In this document: piece after piece, positions 42,661 to 51,830 of the stretch
Layout: the number at the start of each line of letters is the position of its first letter
Position numbering within the stretch: position 1 is the stretch's first letter
Assembly (NCBI GenBank): GCA_910587595.1
Contig: CAJULQ010000001.1
Location: forward strand, 62,001-126,000
Direction of reading: 5' to 3'
DNA length: 64,000 nucleotides
Origin: an uncultured Christensenellaceae bacterium
GTDB lineage: Bacteria; Bacillota; Clostridia; Christensenellales; Pumilibacteraceae
The notes under the pieces: model-generated
The model's input: only the letters and a program-made list of their open reading frames with translations
Database searches by the model: none
Told to the model about the DNA's origin: nothing
Made by a program: the position numbers and the translations under genes

Positions 42661-44727
42661 TTATTTGGCATCTTCGCCCAAATCTTTCAAAAGATCGGCA
42701 AACGGGTTGTTGGAAACTTCTTCGTTCCATTGGCTACCCGCCTCGTTCTCCTCTTGCTTCACGGACTTGCCGCGCTTGGGTTTACGTTCGGTTTTGGTTT
42801 CGCCCTCGGCAACCGCTTCGCCCTCTTTGTGTTCGTCGGCCGTGCATGCCTTTATGCTCAGCGTGATCTTGCGTGCCGCTTCGTCAGCCGCCAAAATCAT
42901 CACGTCCACTTCGTCGCCCACTTTCACGATCTCGTTGATGTTCTTAACAAAGCTGTGCGCCGCCTCGCTCACATGCACCAAGCCTTCCACGCCGGGCGCA
43001 AGTTCCACAAACGCGCCGAACGGAACAATGCTCACCACTTTGCCGTGGCAGATACTGCCCACGGGGTGGTCTTCCAAGCATTTCGCAAAAGGATGGGGTT
43101 GCAGTTGTTTATAGCCGAGCGACACTCTGCCCTTTTCACGGTCTACGGCCAACACCAAAAAGTCGTAGCTTTCGCCGATGGTGAGCACGTCTTCCACCTT
43201 TTTGATGTGGTTCCAAGAAAGGTCTACAATGTGCGCCAAGCAGTCGAACCCGTCCACCGAAACAAAGGCGCCAAAGTTCGTAACGCGCTTGACTTTGCCG
43301 TTTACGATAACGTTGGGTTGCACGTTCGCCCAGAAAATATCTTCGCGAACTTTTCTTTCTTCTTCGAGCACTTTGCGTTGCGACGCCACGATCTTATGAC
43401 GCTTTTCGTCGTCTTCGATCTCCAAAGCGGTAAGACGCAACTTTTTGCCCACGTATTGCTTTAAGTCTTTTACAAAGCCTTCGCGCACTTGCGACGCGGG
43501 GATAAACACCGTGTAGGTGCCCAATTTGCCGAGCAAGCCGCCTTTGGTCACTTTATCGGGGGCCAATTCGAAAACCGCGCCGTCGCGTATAGTTTCCACG
43601 ATCTTGTCGCCCTCTTTGATCTGGTCAACACGTTTTTTGGAAAGAAGAACGCATCCGCTTTCGGCATCTTGCTTGGCAATGATGATCGCTTCGATCTCGG
43701 TTCCCTCGGCATATTCGGCGGGTACGTACTCGCCTTCCATCAGCACTTCGTCTTTGGGAATAAGACCGTCTTTTTTACCGCCGATGCTCACGAGAATACC
43801 TTTCTCGTTCGCACTGATAACCGTGCCTTTTACGCGTTTGCCCTCTTTGTAGTTGACGAGAGATTCTTCCACCGCGCTCTTGAACTCTTCGCTTTGAACC
43901 TCTTCAAACTGTTGACTCATATACTCCTTTACCTCCATGATCAACTCCGACGGAGTTGACGCCCCGGCCGTGACTCCTATAACGGCGAAAGGGCTAAAAT
44001 TAAAATTTTGTAGTTGGGACACGCTTTCTATCAAATAGCAATGTTCGCAATATTGCGCGCAAATCGTTCGTAGCTTGTTTGTGTTGGAACTTGTTTTGCT
44101 GCCGATGACCAATACGGCATCGCATACTTCGGCAAGCTCTTTTGCTTCCAGCTGTCGCCTTATAGTAGTATAGCAAATTGTGTTAAAGATTTCAACTGTT
44201 TTGAACGGCAGTTTGACAATTTTTTTTATAATAACGGAAAATTTTTCGCTTTCGAACGTGGTTTGCGCCACTACGCATATTTTTGCGTGCGCGGTCAACG
44301 GTTGCAGATCGCTGTTTTCGTCGATTACGGTGCTGTCGCCGCACCAGCCTTGTATGCCCACCACTTCGGGATGCGACGCCTTGCCCGCGATCACGATATG
44401 GTATCCTTGCGCCGATAGGCGCGATACGATGCCGTGTATCTTTTTAACGAACGGACATGTGGCGTCTAACAATCGAATACCCGCTTGTTCGGCTTGCCCG
44501 TATACCTCGCGGGGCGCGCCGTGGCTACGCAAAATAAGCGTGTCGCCGCGTTGCAGTTCTTGCAACGAATCCACGGCTTGCACGCCCGCGTCGAATAGCT
44601 CGGCGATCACGCGTTCGTTGTGTATGATATGCCCGTAGGTGTAAGCGCCCTTTTCTCGCTTGGCAAGTTCTATGGCCTTGCGAACGCCGAAACAAAACCC
44701 GCGGTCTTTGGCAAACAACAACTTCAT
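42661..44727 (-). CDS. ispH: 4-hydroxy-3-methylbut-2-enyl diphosphate reductase fused to S1 RNA-binding repeats
   Basis: 688 residues. The N-terminal 280 residues are IspH, the last step of the MEP isoprenoid pathway (HMBPP to IPP and DMAPP). The three Fe-S cysteines are visible: Cys12 (GFCFG), Cys91 (DATCPF) and Cys185 (ICYTTIRRQ). From about 300 to 640 there are four S1 RNA-binding repeats (GTVISANEKGILVSIGGKKD, then VFELAPDKVTKGGLLGKLG, GKVKRVTNFGAFVSVDGFD, GKVVSIVPFGAFVELAPGVE), ending in an acidic/basic tail. This fusion is typical of Clostridia and replaces a free ribosomal protein S1. It overlaps plsC by 4 bases. Confidence 0.96.
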   Translation of the reverse strand: MKLLFAKDRGFCFGVRKAIELAKREKGAYTYGHIIHNERVIAELFDAGVQAVDSLQELQRGDTLILRSHGAPREVYGQAEQAGIRLLDATCPFVKKIHGIVSRLSAQGYHIVIAGKASHPEVVGIQGWCGDSTVIDENSDLQPLTAHAKICVVAQTTFESEKFSVIIKKIVKLPFKTVEIFNTICYTTIRRQLEAKELAEVCDAVLVIGSKTSSNTNKLRTICAQYCEHCYLIESVSQLQNFNFSPFAVIGVTAGASTPSELIMEVKEYMSQQFEEVQSEEFKSAVEESLVNYKEGKRVKGTVISANEKGILVSIGGKKDGLIPKDEVLMEGEYVPAEYAEGTEIEAIIIAKQDAESGCVLLSKKRVDQIKEGDKIVETIRDGAVFELAPDKVTKGGLLGKLGTYTVFIPASQVREGFVKDLKQYVGKKLRLTALEIEDDEKRHKIVASQRKVLEEERKVREDIFWANVQPNVIVNGKVKRVTNFGAFVSVDGFDCLAHIVDLSWNHIKKVEDVLTIGESYDFLVLAVDREKGRVSLGYKQLQPHPFAKCLEDHPVGSICHGKVVSIVPFGAFVELAPGVEGLVHVSEAAHSFVKNINEIVKVGDEVDVMILAADEAARKITLSIKACTADEHKEGEAVAEGETKTERKPKRGKSVKQEENEAGSQWNEEVSNNPFADLLKDLGEDAK

Positions 44728-45464
44728 GCCGCCGACCGTTGCCGCCGCATTCTCTTTTTATAGGCGGCGTATTCCTTTTTGGCGCGCGCGTTGGCTTTGC
44801 GCTGATCGCGCAAAAATACTTTTCGTTCGCGTTTTTGCGCGATCCAACGTTTTTCGCGAATGAACGTTTCCATATCGGCGGACGCGCGCAGCATATGCTC
44901 GGCCACTTTCTCGCTGGCCGCCGCGATCGCGTCACCGTCCAACGGTTTTCCCGAAAATTCAAATAAATCGAAGGGCTCGCCGATATAGATATAATTTTTG
45001 CGGAACAACCGCTCTTTTTTCCATATCATCATGGGCACGATGGGCGCATTGCCTTTAACGGCCAACAGCGTAACGCCGCCTTTCACTTCTTGCAATGCCT
45101 CGGCGCCCGTTTTGTGTCTTGTCCCCTCGGGAAAAATGGCGATGCCGTCGCCCGCTTTGAGCGCTTGTATGCTTTCGCGTATGGCACGCATATCCGCCTT
45201 GCCGCGGTCGATAAATATAACGCCCAACATGTCGGCAAGCTTATGCACCAACTTATTTTTACCTATCTCTTTTTTGGCGATAAAACGACGGTACCCCGCC
45301 ACGTTGATGGCCAACACGGGAATATCTTTCCACGAATAATGATTGGTCACCGAAATAAGACGCTCGTCACGCGGCATATTTTGCGCGTTGAGCACCTTGG
45401 TGGGATACAAGATCTTAAACGGCAAATAAAACAAGCCGCGAATAAAACCGTAAAATCTTCTCAT
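44724..45464 (-). CDS. plsC: 1-acyl-sn-glycerol-3-phosphate acyltransferase
   Basis: 246 residues. HX4D catalytic motif at His42-Asp47 (NHYSWKD), then FPEGTR (about 115-120), the glycerol-phosphate site. It makes phosphatidic acid for membrane lipids. There is an N-terminal hydrophobic stretch and a long basic C-terminal tail (RERKVFLRDQRKANARAKKE) that extends beyond the usual enzyme. It lies between cmk and ispH-S1 with 4-base overlaps on both sides. Confidence 0.93.
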   Translation of the reverse strand: MRRFYGFIRGLFYLPFKILYPTKVLNAQNMPRDERLISVTNHYSWKDIPVLAINVAGYRRFIAKKEIGKNKLVHKLADMLGVIFIDRGKADMRAIRESIQALKAGDGIAIFPEGTRHKTGAEALQEVKGGVTLLAVKGNAPIVPMMIWKKERLFRKNYIYIGEPFDLFEFSGKPLDGDAIAAASEKVAEHMLRASADMETFIREKRWIAQKRERKVFLRDQRKANARAKKEYAAYKKRMRRQRSAA

Positions 45465-46123
45465 GCTTGTTTTTCCCGCACGATACGCAGCATGTGTGCC
45501 GCCACTTCGTCAACGGTCATACGGCTCGAATCCACCACAACGGCGTCGTCCGCTTGCCGCAACGGCGCAAAATCGCGGTGCATGTCGTTGTAATCGCGTT
45601 GCGCGATGTCCTTTTGGATATCTTCCAAAACGCATGCGTTGCCTTTGGCTTGCAGTTCGGCGCACCTGCGTTTGGCGCGCTCTTGTACCGACGCAGTGAG
45701 ATAAAATTTTACGTCGGCATGCGGCAACACGAACGTGCCGATGTCCCGCCCGTCTAAAATGGTATCGCGACCGGCGGCGATACGGCGTTGCGCCTCTACC
45801 ATTTGCATGCGCACGCATTTGAGCGCCGACACGGCGCTGGCTGCCTTAGACACCTCGTTTTCTCGAATGGCCTCGCTTACGTCTTGCCCGTCTAAATACA
45901 CTTTTTGCACGCCTTGCTCGTGGCGCACGTCTATGTGCGTTTGCCGCAACATTTCTTCGACGTCTTTTTCGCTATCCAACGCGATACGGCCGCGCAACGC
46001 TTTTAACGCAACGGCGCGGTACATGGCGCCCGTGTCGAGATACAAAAAACCCAACTGTTCGGCCAACCGTTTGGCAATGGTGCTTTTGCCCGCGCCCGCG
46101 GGGCCGTCGATGGCAATATTCAT
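45461..46123 (-). CDS. cmk: Cytidylate kinase
   Basis: 220 residues from ATG 46123 (AGGAGG 7 bases upstream; the longer frame is spurious). The P-loop GPAGAGKST is at 7-15. DTGAMYRAVALKAL, LDGRDIGTFVLPHAD and QRDYNDMHRDFAPLR are the usual Cmk blocks. It phosphorylates CMP and dCMP. The cmk-plsC-ispH-S1 order is the usual clostridial arrangement. Its start overlaps the aroH stop by 4 bases. Confidence 0.96.
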   Translation of the reverse strand: MNIAIDGPAGAGKSTIAKRLAEQLGFLYLDTGAMYRAVALKALRGRIALDSEKDVEEMLRQTHIDVRHEQGVQKVYLDGQDVSEAIRENEVSKAASAVSALKCVRMQMVEAQRRIAAGRDTILDGRDIGTFVLPHADVKFYLTASVQERAKRRCAELQAKGNACVLEDIQKDIAQRDYNDMHRDFAPLRQADDAVVVDSSRMTVDEVAAHMLRIVREKQA

Positions 46124-46509
46124 TTTCTTTCCTCCTCTTTTTCGCAACATAGATCGGGGCGCAACGTTTTCGCGCCATGCAAGTATATATGGCGCGGTTG
46201 CCGTTCCGTACGGCATGCCACCGTGAGCATCACGCGAATGCACAGCGGCAAAGCGCCCTCTATATCCGGCTCGGCGCACGAAAACAGCGGCGCGTCTATG
46301 CGCCCTTGTTCGCGCACGGCGCGCGCGGGATAAAACGAGTGAATGTCTTTCGTGGTGGAAATAAGCACGGAAACGCACCGCGCGTCCGCCCCCGTCAATG
46401 CGTTGGCGTCTATCAGTTCGTTGACTAACTCGCACGTTTTATATTCGATCTCTTCTTTCGTGTCGCGTTCCACCGTGGTGGCGCCGCGCACGGCGATCAT
46501 ATACTCCAT
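46120..46509 (-). CDS. aroH: Chorismate mutase, AroH type
   Basis: 129 residues. The AroH (trimeric, non-helical) class is shown by AVRGATTVERDTKEEI at the N-terminus (Arg near 8) and, in the C-terminal half, PLCIRVMLTV, then RHIYLHGAKTLRPDL. It converts chorismate to prephenate for Phe and Tyr. It opens the cmk-plsC-ispH cluster, 17 bases after the oxidoreductase gene. The C-terminal EKEEERK extension is charged and not conserved. Confidence 0.9.
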   Translation of the reverse strand: MEYMIAVRGATTVERDTKEEIEYKTCELVNELIDANALTGADARCVSVLISTTKDIHSFYPARAVREQGRIDAPLFSCAEPDIEGALPLCIRVMLTVACRTERQPRHIYLHGAKTLRPDLCCEKEEERK

Positions 46510-46526
46510 CTTTCGCTCCTTCCTTT

Positions 46527-47753
46527 TTACGCGTCCATGGCTGTGGCCGCCGCATAGGCCGTGCTGAATGCCAATTGTATATTGTAGCCGCCCGTCAACG
46601 CGTCGATATCCAATACCTCGCCGGCAAAATACAAATTTTTTACGAGCTTGCTTTCCATGGTTTTGGGGTGCACTTCCCGCACGTCCACGCCGCCCGCCGT
46701 GACCACGGCGCTCTCAAACGATTCGGTGCGCACAACGTCCAACGTAAAATTTTTGAGCGCATACCCTAATTTTTGCCGTTCCTCGCGGCTTAAAACGTTT
46801 ACCTTTTTTGCAAGCGGCAAACCGCTTTGCAATAAAACGGGCAAAATGAGCGCTTTGGGCAATAGCGCGTCCAACGCATTTTTGAGCTGTTTGTTGGCGT
46901 TTTCGGCAAAGTCGGACGTTAACCGCTTATCGAGCGTTTCGGCGTCTAACGCCGGCTTTAGATCGATTACAAGCCGCACGGGCATGGGCACGTCGCACAG
47001 ATAGGCCGACAAGCCAAGAACAACGGGGCCGCTGACGCCGTTGTGCGTAAACAGCATTTCGCCGAATCGCGCAAACGATCTGCCACTCGCTTCCGCCCGC
47101 ACCGAAACATTTTTGAGCGTAAGCCCCGCCAACGCCGACACGTCTTGCACGGTAACGAGCGGCACCAACGAAGGACGCGGCGCCACCACGGTATGCCCCA
47201 ATTCCCGCGCAAAACGAAAACCGTCGCCCGTACTGCCCGTGGCGGGATAGCTTTTGCCGCCCGTGGCGATCAGCAGTTTATCGCAAGCAAAGCACCCGTT
47301 TGACGTATGCACGCAAAACCCGCTTTCCGTCCGTTCCACCCGCTCCGCGTGCTCACCGTAGCGTATTTGCGCGCCGTTTTGCTCGGCGCGCCGCAACAAT
47401 GCGCGGATCACGTCGCTTGCCTTGTCGGACACGGGAAACACGCGATTGCCGCGTTCCGTTTTGGTAGGCACACCGCTGTCGCGCAACAAAGCTTGTGTGT
47501 CGGCGGGCGTAAACCCGTACACGGCCGAAAACAAAAACTTGGGATTGCGCACCACATGTTGCAAAAATTCTTCGGGCGGGCAGTCGTTGGTCACGTTGCA
47601 CCGACCCTTGCCCGAAATGTATAACTTTTTGCCCGCTTTTTCGTTGTGCTCCAAAACGGTGACGCGACAATTGGCGAACGAGCCGGCCGCCATCAGTCCC
47701 GCGGCGCCGGCTCCTATGATCACAACAGTATGCGATTGTCCGTTTTGGTTCAC
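46527..47753 (-). CDS. FAD-dependent oxidoreductase, BaiN/HI0933 family
   Basis: 408 residues from GTG 47753, which overlaps the surE stop (GTGA). The Rossmann GAGAAGLMAA at about 14-23 binds FAD; GKGRCNVTN, ATGGKSYPATGSTGDG and a C-terminal VTAGGVDVREVHPKTMESK are the family blocks, and VKNLYFAGEVLDIDALTGGYN near the C-terminus completes the FAD site. The family includes BaiN, which acts on bile-acid intermediates in clostridia, but most members have no known substrate. Function unassigned. Confidence 0.9.
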   Translation of the reverse strand: MNQNGQSHTVVIIGAGAAGLMAAGSFANCRVTVLEHNEKAGKKLYISGKGRCNVTNDCPPEEFLQHVVRNPKFLFSAVYGFTPADTQALLRDSGVPTKTERGNRVFPVSDKASDVIRALLRRAEQNGAQIRYGEHAERVERTESGFCVHTSNGCFACDKLLIATGGKSYPATGSTGDGFRFARELGHTVVAPRPSLVPLVTVQDVSALAGLTLKNVSVRAEASGRSFARFGEMLFTHNGVSGPVVLGLSAYLCDVPMPVRLVIDLKPALDAETLDKRLTSDFAENANKQLKNALDALLPKALILPVLLQSGLPLAKKVNVLSREERQKLGYALKNFTLDVVRTESFESAVVTAGGVDVREVHPKTMESKLVKNLYFAGEVLDIDALTGGYNIQLAFSTAYAAATAMDA

Positions 47754-48487
47754 CCGAAAATATCCGTTCCTTTCAATTTTTCCAAGCAGTCGTAGTCGTT
47801 GCGATCCAACCGTAACGGCGTTACGGTGGCGTATCCCTTTTTGATCAGTTCCACGTCGCAATCCTCGTCGTTGCGATCGTGCGCAACGGGAACGCCTTTA
47901 AGACGCACGCTGCCTTCCGCATCGCCCACCACGAATGCGTCGTTATACAAATTGATGCCCGCCTTAGTAAACCGCAAACCGCGGTAATCGGCTTTTACGG
48001 GATAGTTTATATTGAGCACCGTTTCGGGTCGCACGGGCAACCGCATGAATGCGTCCAAATTGTCGCAAACCAAGCGCGCCGCACGCTCGTAAAACGTGGC
48101 GGGCGCATTGTGGTGCGAAAGACTGACGGCAATGCCGCGAACGCCCAAATACGCCGCCTCCAACGCCGCCGAAACCGTACCGCTGTACATGATGTCCGAA
48201 CCGAGGTTGGAGCCGTTGTTCACGCCCGATATCACAACGTCGGGACGCGCGGGCAACAAATGCAAAATGCCCAATTTCACGCAATCGGCGGGCGTGCCCG
48301 AAACGGCATAGCCTATGTCCGTTTTGCGATAGAACACATCGCAATGAATGCTCAAAGAATGGCTGAACGCACTGCGCTCGCCGTCGGGCGCCACCACCGT
48401 GCATTCATGCCGCTCGCCGAGCGCGGCATACAACGCACAAATGCCTTGCGCGTCTATTCCGTCGTCGTTTACGAGCAGTATCCTCAT
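47750..48487 (-). CDS. surE: 5'/3'-nucleotidase SurE
   Basis: 245 residues. LLVNDDGIDAQGI at the N-terminus supplies the metal-binding Asp pair. SGTPADCVKLGI and VISGVNNGSNLG carry the other ligands and the phosphate loop. It dephosphorylates nucleoside monophosphates. It overlaps its upstream neighbour (oadA-like) by 4 bases and the oxidoreductase by 4 bases. Confidence 0.95.
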   Translation of the reverse strand: MRILLVNDDGIDAQGICALYAALGERHECTVVAPDGERSAFSHSLSIHCDVFYRKTDIGYAVSGTPADCVKLGILHLLPARPDVVISGVNNGSNLGSDIMYSGTVSAALEAAYLGVRGIAVSLSHHNAPATFYERAARLVCDNLDAFMRLPVRPETVLNINYPVKADYRGLRFTKAGINLYNDAFVVGDAEGSVRLKGVPVAHDRNDEDCDVELIKKGYATVTPLRLDRNDYDCLEKLKGTDIFG

Positions 48488-49881
48488 ATGGGATGTACGG
48501 GCGAATCTTTTTCGTACACCGTTTCGTCAACGCCGTATTTGGCCGCTTTTCTGCGCTTGAAGAACGGCATGGCAAGTTGCGGGAACAACGCATACGTGAG
48601 CACGTCTTCTTCTTGCTCGATATACGCCTCGATCTCCTTGCGGTAGTTCTCTAGTTCTGGCTGTATGCGGTCGGCGGGACGGCATGTGATACGCTCGGCG
48701 TCGCCGATGATTTTTTTGATAACGGCGGGTTTGGGTTCCATGGGCAGTTTGCCGTACTCGCCCGTGAGCATGCCTTTGGTTTCCTTGGTCACCATTTTAT
48801 ACCGCTCGCCCGTTACCACGTTGAGCACCGCTTGCGTGCCCACGATCTGGCTGGACGGCGTAACAAGCGGCGGATAGCCGAGATCGGCGCGCACGCGGGG
48901 CACCTCTTCCAACACGCTCAACAGCTTGTCGGAGGCGCCTTGTTGCTTGAGCTGGCTGATCAGATTGCTGAGCATGCCGCCGGGCACTTGATAGATAAGC
49001 GCGTTCACGTCCACTTTGAGCACTTGCGGGCTTAAGAAACCGTCGTTCGACAATCGTTCCGCCACTTTTTTGAAATATACGGTAAGCTCGTTGAGTGCGG
49101 TAAGGCTGATGCCCGTGTCATACGGCGTGCCTTGCAACGTTGCCACAAACGCCTCGGTGGCCGGCTGGCTGGTGCCGTTACCCAAAGGCGACAGCGCGGT
49201 ATCCACGATATCGCACCCCGCCTCCACGGCTTTTAGGTTGGTCATGTCGCCGATGCCCGCCGTGTTGTGGGTGTGCAAATGCAAAGGCACTTTCACCTTT
49301 TCTTTTAAGCGGCTCACAAGCTCGTAGGCCGTATACGGCAACAGCAAGTTGGCCATGTCTTTGATACATATGATATCGGCGCCCATCTTTTCCAACTCGA
49401 CGGCGAGGTCAACGAAATAATCCACCGTATGCACTTCGCTGGTGGTGTAGCTGATGGCCGCCTCCACCGTGCCGCCGTATTTTTTGGTGCTCTCCATGGC
49501 TTGCCGCATATTGCGCGGATCGTTGAGCGCATCGAAAATACGGATAATGTCGATACCGTTTTTCACCGACATTTGGCAGAATTTATCTACCACGTCGTCG
49601 GCATAGTGTTTGTATCCCAACAGATTTTGCCCGCGCAACAGCATTTGCAACTTGGTGTTCGGCAACGCTTTTCGCAGTTTCCGCAAGCGTTCCCAAGGGT
49701 CTTCGTTCAGATAACGCAAGCACGAATCGAACGTAGCGCCGCCCCAAGCCTCCAGCGCGTAATACCCCGCTTTATCCAACTTGTCGCACACGGGCAACAT
49801 TTCTTCTATGGTCATGCGCGTAGCCGCTTGCGATTGGTGCGCGTCGCGCAAGATCGTTTCCATGATTTTTACTTTTGCCAT
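48484..49881 (-). CDS. oadA: Oxaloacetate decarboxylase alpha / transcarboxylase 5S-type subunit
   Basis: 465 residues. A TIM barrel with LRDAHQS at 11-17 (metal Asp13), the carboxylated Lys174 in CIKDMAN and metal His pair HTHNT at 203-207, as in pyruvate carboxylase and the 5S subunit of transcarboxylase. The C-terminal biotin domain of classical OadA is absent, being encoded separately (51114-51464). It transfers the carboxyl group between oxaloacetate/pyruvate and biotin. Last of the five decarboxylase genes. Confidence 0.88.
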   Translation of the reverse strand: MAKVKIMETILRDAHQSQAATRMTIEEMLPVCDKLDKAGYYALEAWGGATFDSCLRYLNEDPWERLRKLRKALPNTKLQMLLRGQNLLGYKHYADDVVDKFCQMSVKNGIDIIRIFDALNDPRNMRQAMESTKKYGGTVEAAISYTTSEVHTVDYFVDLAVELEKMGADIICIKDMANLLLPYTAYELVSRLKEKVKVPLHLHTHNTAGIGDMTNLKAVEAGCDIVDTALSPLGNGTSQPATEAFVATLQGTPYDTGISLTALNELTVYFKKVAERLSNDGFLSPQVLKVDVNALIYQVPGGMLSNLISQLKQQGASDKLLSVLEEVPRVRADLGYPPLVTPSSQIVGTQAVLNVVTGERYKMVTKETKGMLTGEYGKLPMEPKPAVIKKIIGDAERITCRPADRIQPELENYRKEIEAYIEQEEDVLTYALFPQLAMPFFKRRKAAKYGVDETVYEKDSPVHPI

Positions 49882-49912
49882 AATTCTCTCTCCTACCTTC
49901 TTGCCTAAGGTT

Positions 49913-51100
49913 TTACCAAGGGATCGCCAACAAAACGCCCGCCGCTACCGCACTGCCGATAACGCCCGCCACATTAGGCCCCATGGCATGCATCAACAAA
50001 TAGTTGTCGGGGTCGTATTTTTGCCCTTCTTTTTGCGATACGCGCGCCGCCATCGGCACCGCCGATACGCCTGCCGAACCGATCAGCGGGTTGATCTTGC
50101 CGCCCGACAGCACGTTCATCAATTTGGCCACCAAAATGCCGCCCACCGTTCCGAAACAGAACGCGATCAAGCCGAGGGCAATGATCATGAGCGTTTGCGG
50201 CTTTAAGAACGTGGGGCCGATCGCTTTGGCGCCTACCATCAATCCCAAAATAATGGTAACGATATTGATAAGCTCGTTGCTCGCCGTTTTGGCCAAACGT
50301 TCGGTTACCGTGCTTTCTTTCAACAAATTGCCCAACATCAAGCAACCCACAAGCGGCAAAGCTTGCGGCAATATGATAGCCACCAAGCACACCACCACGA
50401 TGGGGAAAATGATTTTTTCCCGTTTGGACACGGGGCGCAACTGTTCCATGCGGATGCTCCGTTCCTTTTTGGTGGTGAGCAACCGCATAAGCGGCGGTTG
50501 TATGGCGGGAATGAGCGCCATATAACTGTAGGCCGCAATGGCGATCGCGGGCAACAAATTGCTCACGTCGGGAAAGATCTTGCCGAGTTGTTGGTTCAAA
50601 TAGATAGCCGTAGGACCGTCGGCGCCGCCGATAATGGCGATAGACGCCGCTTCCGCGCCCTTAAAGCCGAGCAAGATAGCGCCGAAAAAAGTAATGAAAA
50701 TACCGAGCTGCGCCCCCGCGCCTATAATAAGGCTTTTGGGGTTGGAGATCAGCGGGCCGAAATCGGTCATTGCACCGATTCCCAAGAAAATGAGCGGCGG
50801 ATAAATAACCTTATCCACGCCTTGATACAAGTAGTAGAACAAGCCGCCCGTTTCGCCGCTCGGCAACACGTGGTTTTCGGCCGAATACCCTTTGAAAAAC
50901 AACACGTCGGTCGCGCCGGGGATGTTCACCATAAGCATGCCGAACGCAATGGGCAACAGCAAAAGCGGCTCGAATTTACGCGCTATGGCCAGATAAAACA
51001 ACACGAAAGCAATGGCGATCATCACGTAATTTTCCCATTGCGTTCCTTGCCGAATACCCGTGCTTTCCCATAGGCTTTTGAGCATATCCAATATGTTCAT
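49913..51100 (-). CDS. oadB: Sodium-pumping decarboxylase beta subunit
   Basis: 395 residues from ATG 51100 (GGAG 8 bases upstream). About nine to ten membrane helices. [25 protein letters not shown] (Asp needed for sodium translocation) and the final [15 protein letters not shown] with the helix-interrupting Gly are the signatures. It decarboxylates carboxybiotin and exports two sodium ions per turn. It is common to oxaloacetate, methylmalonyl-CoA and glutaconyl-CoA decarboxylases. Confidence 0.95.
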   Translation of the reverse strand: MNILDMLKSLWESTGIRQGTQWENYVMIAIAFVLFYLAIARKFEPLLLLPIAFGMLMVNIPGATDVLFFKGYSAENHVLPSGETGGLFYYLYQGVDKVIYPPLIFLGIGAMTDFGPLISNPKSLIIGAGAQLGIFITFFGAILLGFKGAEAASIAIIGGADGPTAIYLNQQLGKIFPDVSNLLPAIAIAAYSYMALIPAIQPPLMRLLTTKKERSIRMEQLRPVSKREKIIFPIVVVCLVAIILPQALPLVGCLMLGNLLKESTVTERLAKTASNELINIVTIILGLMVGAKAIGPTFLKPQTLMIIALGLIAFCFGTVGGILVAKLMNVLSGGKINPLIGSAGVSAVPMAARVSQKEGQKYDPDNYLLMHAMGPNVAGVIGSAVAAGVLLAIPW

Positions 51101-51113
51101 GCGGTTTCTCCGT

Positions 51114-51464
51114 TTATCCGATGGTGGCAAGCAAAGCGCCCGTTTCCACCGAATCGCCTTGCTTTACCGCAAAGTTCACCACGCCCGCCGCGGGTGCGGT
51201 GATATCGTTTTCCATTTTCATGGCTTCGAGCACAACCAGCTTATCGCCTTTTTGCACCGCGGCGCCGTTGGCCACCGCCAACTTGAGCACCAATCCCGGC
51301 ATGGGCGCGTTCACTTTGGTGCCGCCGGCGACAACAGCCGCGGGCTTAGCGGGCGCAGGCGCGGCTACGGGCGCCGAAACGGGAGCGCTCGCGCTGCCGC
51401 CCTCGGCCTCTTCCACTTCCACCGCATAGGTCTTACCGTTTACCGTTACATTGAATTTACGCAT
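51114..51464 (-). CDS. Biotin carrier protein of the decarboxylase
   Basis: 116 residues. The biotinyl lysine is Lys83 in LEAMKMEND. An N-terminal beta strand ([16 protein letters not shown]) is followed by an Ala/Pro-rich swinging linker (about 22-45) and the biotin domain. It shuttles CO2 from the carboxyltransferase to the membrane beta subunit. Immediately upstream of oadB in the transcript. Confidence 0.93.
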   Translation of the reverse strand: MRKFNVTVNGKTYAVEVEEAEGGSASAPVSAPVAAPAPAKPAAVVAGGTKVNAPMPGLVLKLAVANGAAVQKGDKLVVLEAMKMENDITAPAAGVVNFAVKQGDSVETGALLATIG

Positions 51465-51491
51465 ATCTCTTTCCTCCGTTAGGAATGTTTT

Positions 51492-51824
51492 TTATTTGAT
51501 TTCCCGAATACTTTTCACGCGAAAAGGCGCTCTGATCTCTTGCGTTTCTTGCATGCAAGCAAGCGCCGCCGCGATCGCCGCCACCACTTCTTCCTCGTCG
51601 CTGTCAGACGGCGCCGCCGACGCCGCTACAAAGGGCGCTTTCGCCGCTTTGGCCGCATCGCGCTCTTCCAACTTGCCGAAGATCAACTTAAACAGCGTTA
51701 AAATGCCTACAAGCACCGCCAACACGGAAAACACGATCAATATGCCGAGCACGGCTATGATCGCCGCCTTGCCTACGGGCATTTTAAGGGAATACGACAA
51801 CAACGTTTGCACGATATTTTGCAT
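51492..51824 (-). CDS. oadG: OadG-type gamma/delta small membrane subunit
   Basis: 110 residues with one membrane helix (about 18-45), LILFGKLEERD-like cytosolic turn, an acidic linker with DSDEEE, and a C-terminal APFRVKSIREIK. This is the layout of OadG/MmdD, which holds the carboxyltransferase on the membrane. It sits between the carboxyltransferase and the biotin carrier, the usual order. Confidence 0.8.
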   Translation of the reverse strand: MQNIVQTLLSYSLKMPVGKAAIIAVLGILIVFSVLAVLVGILTLFKLIFGKLEERDAAKAAKAPFVAASAAPSDSDEEEVVAAIAAALACMQETQEIRAPFRVKSIREIK

Positions 51825-51830
51825 GACGAA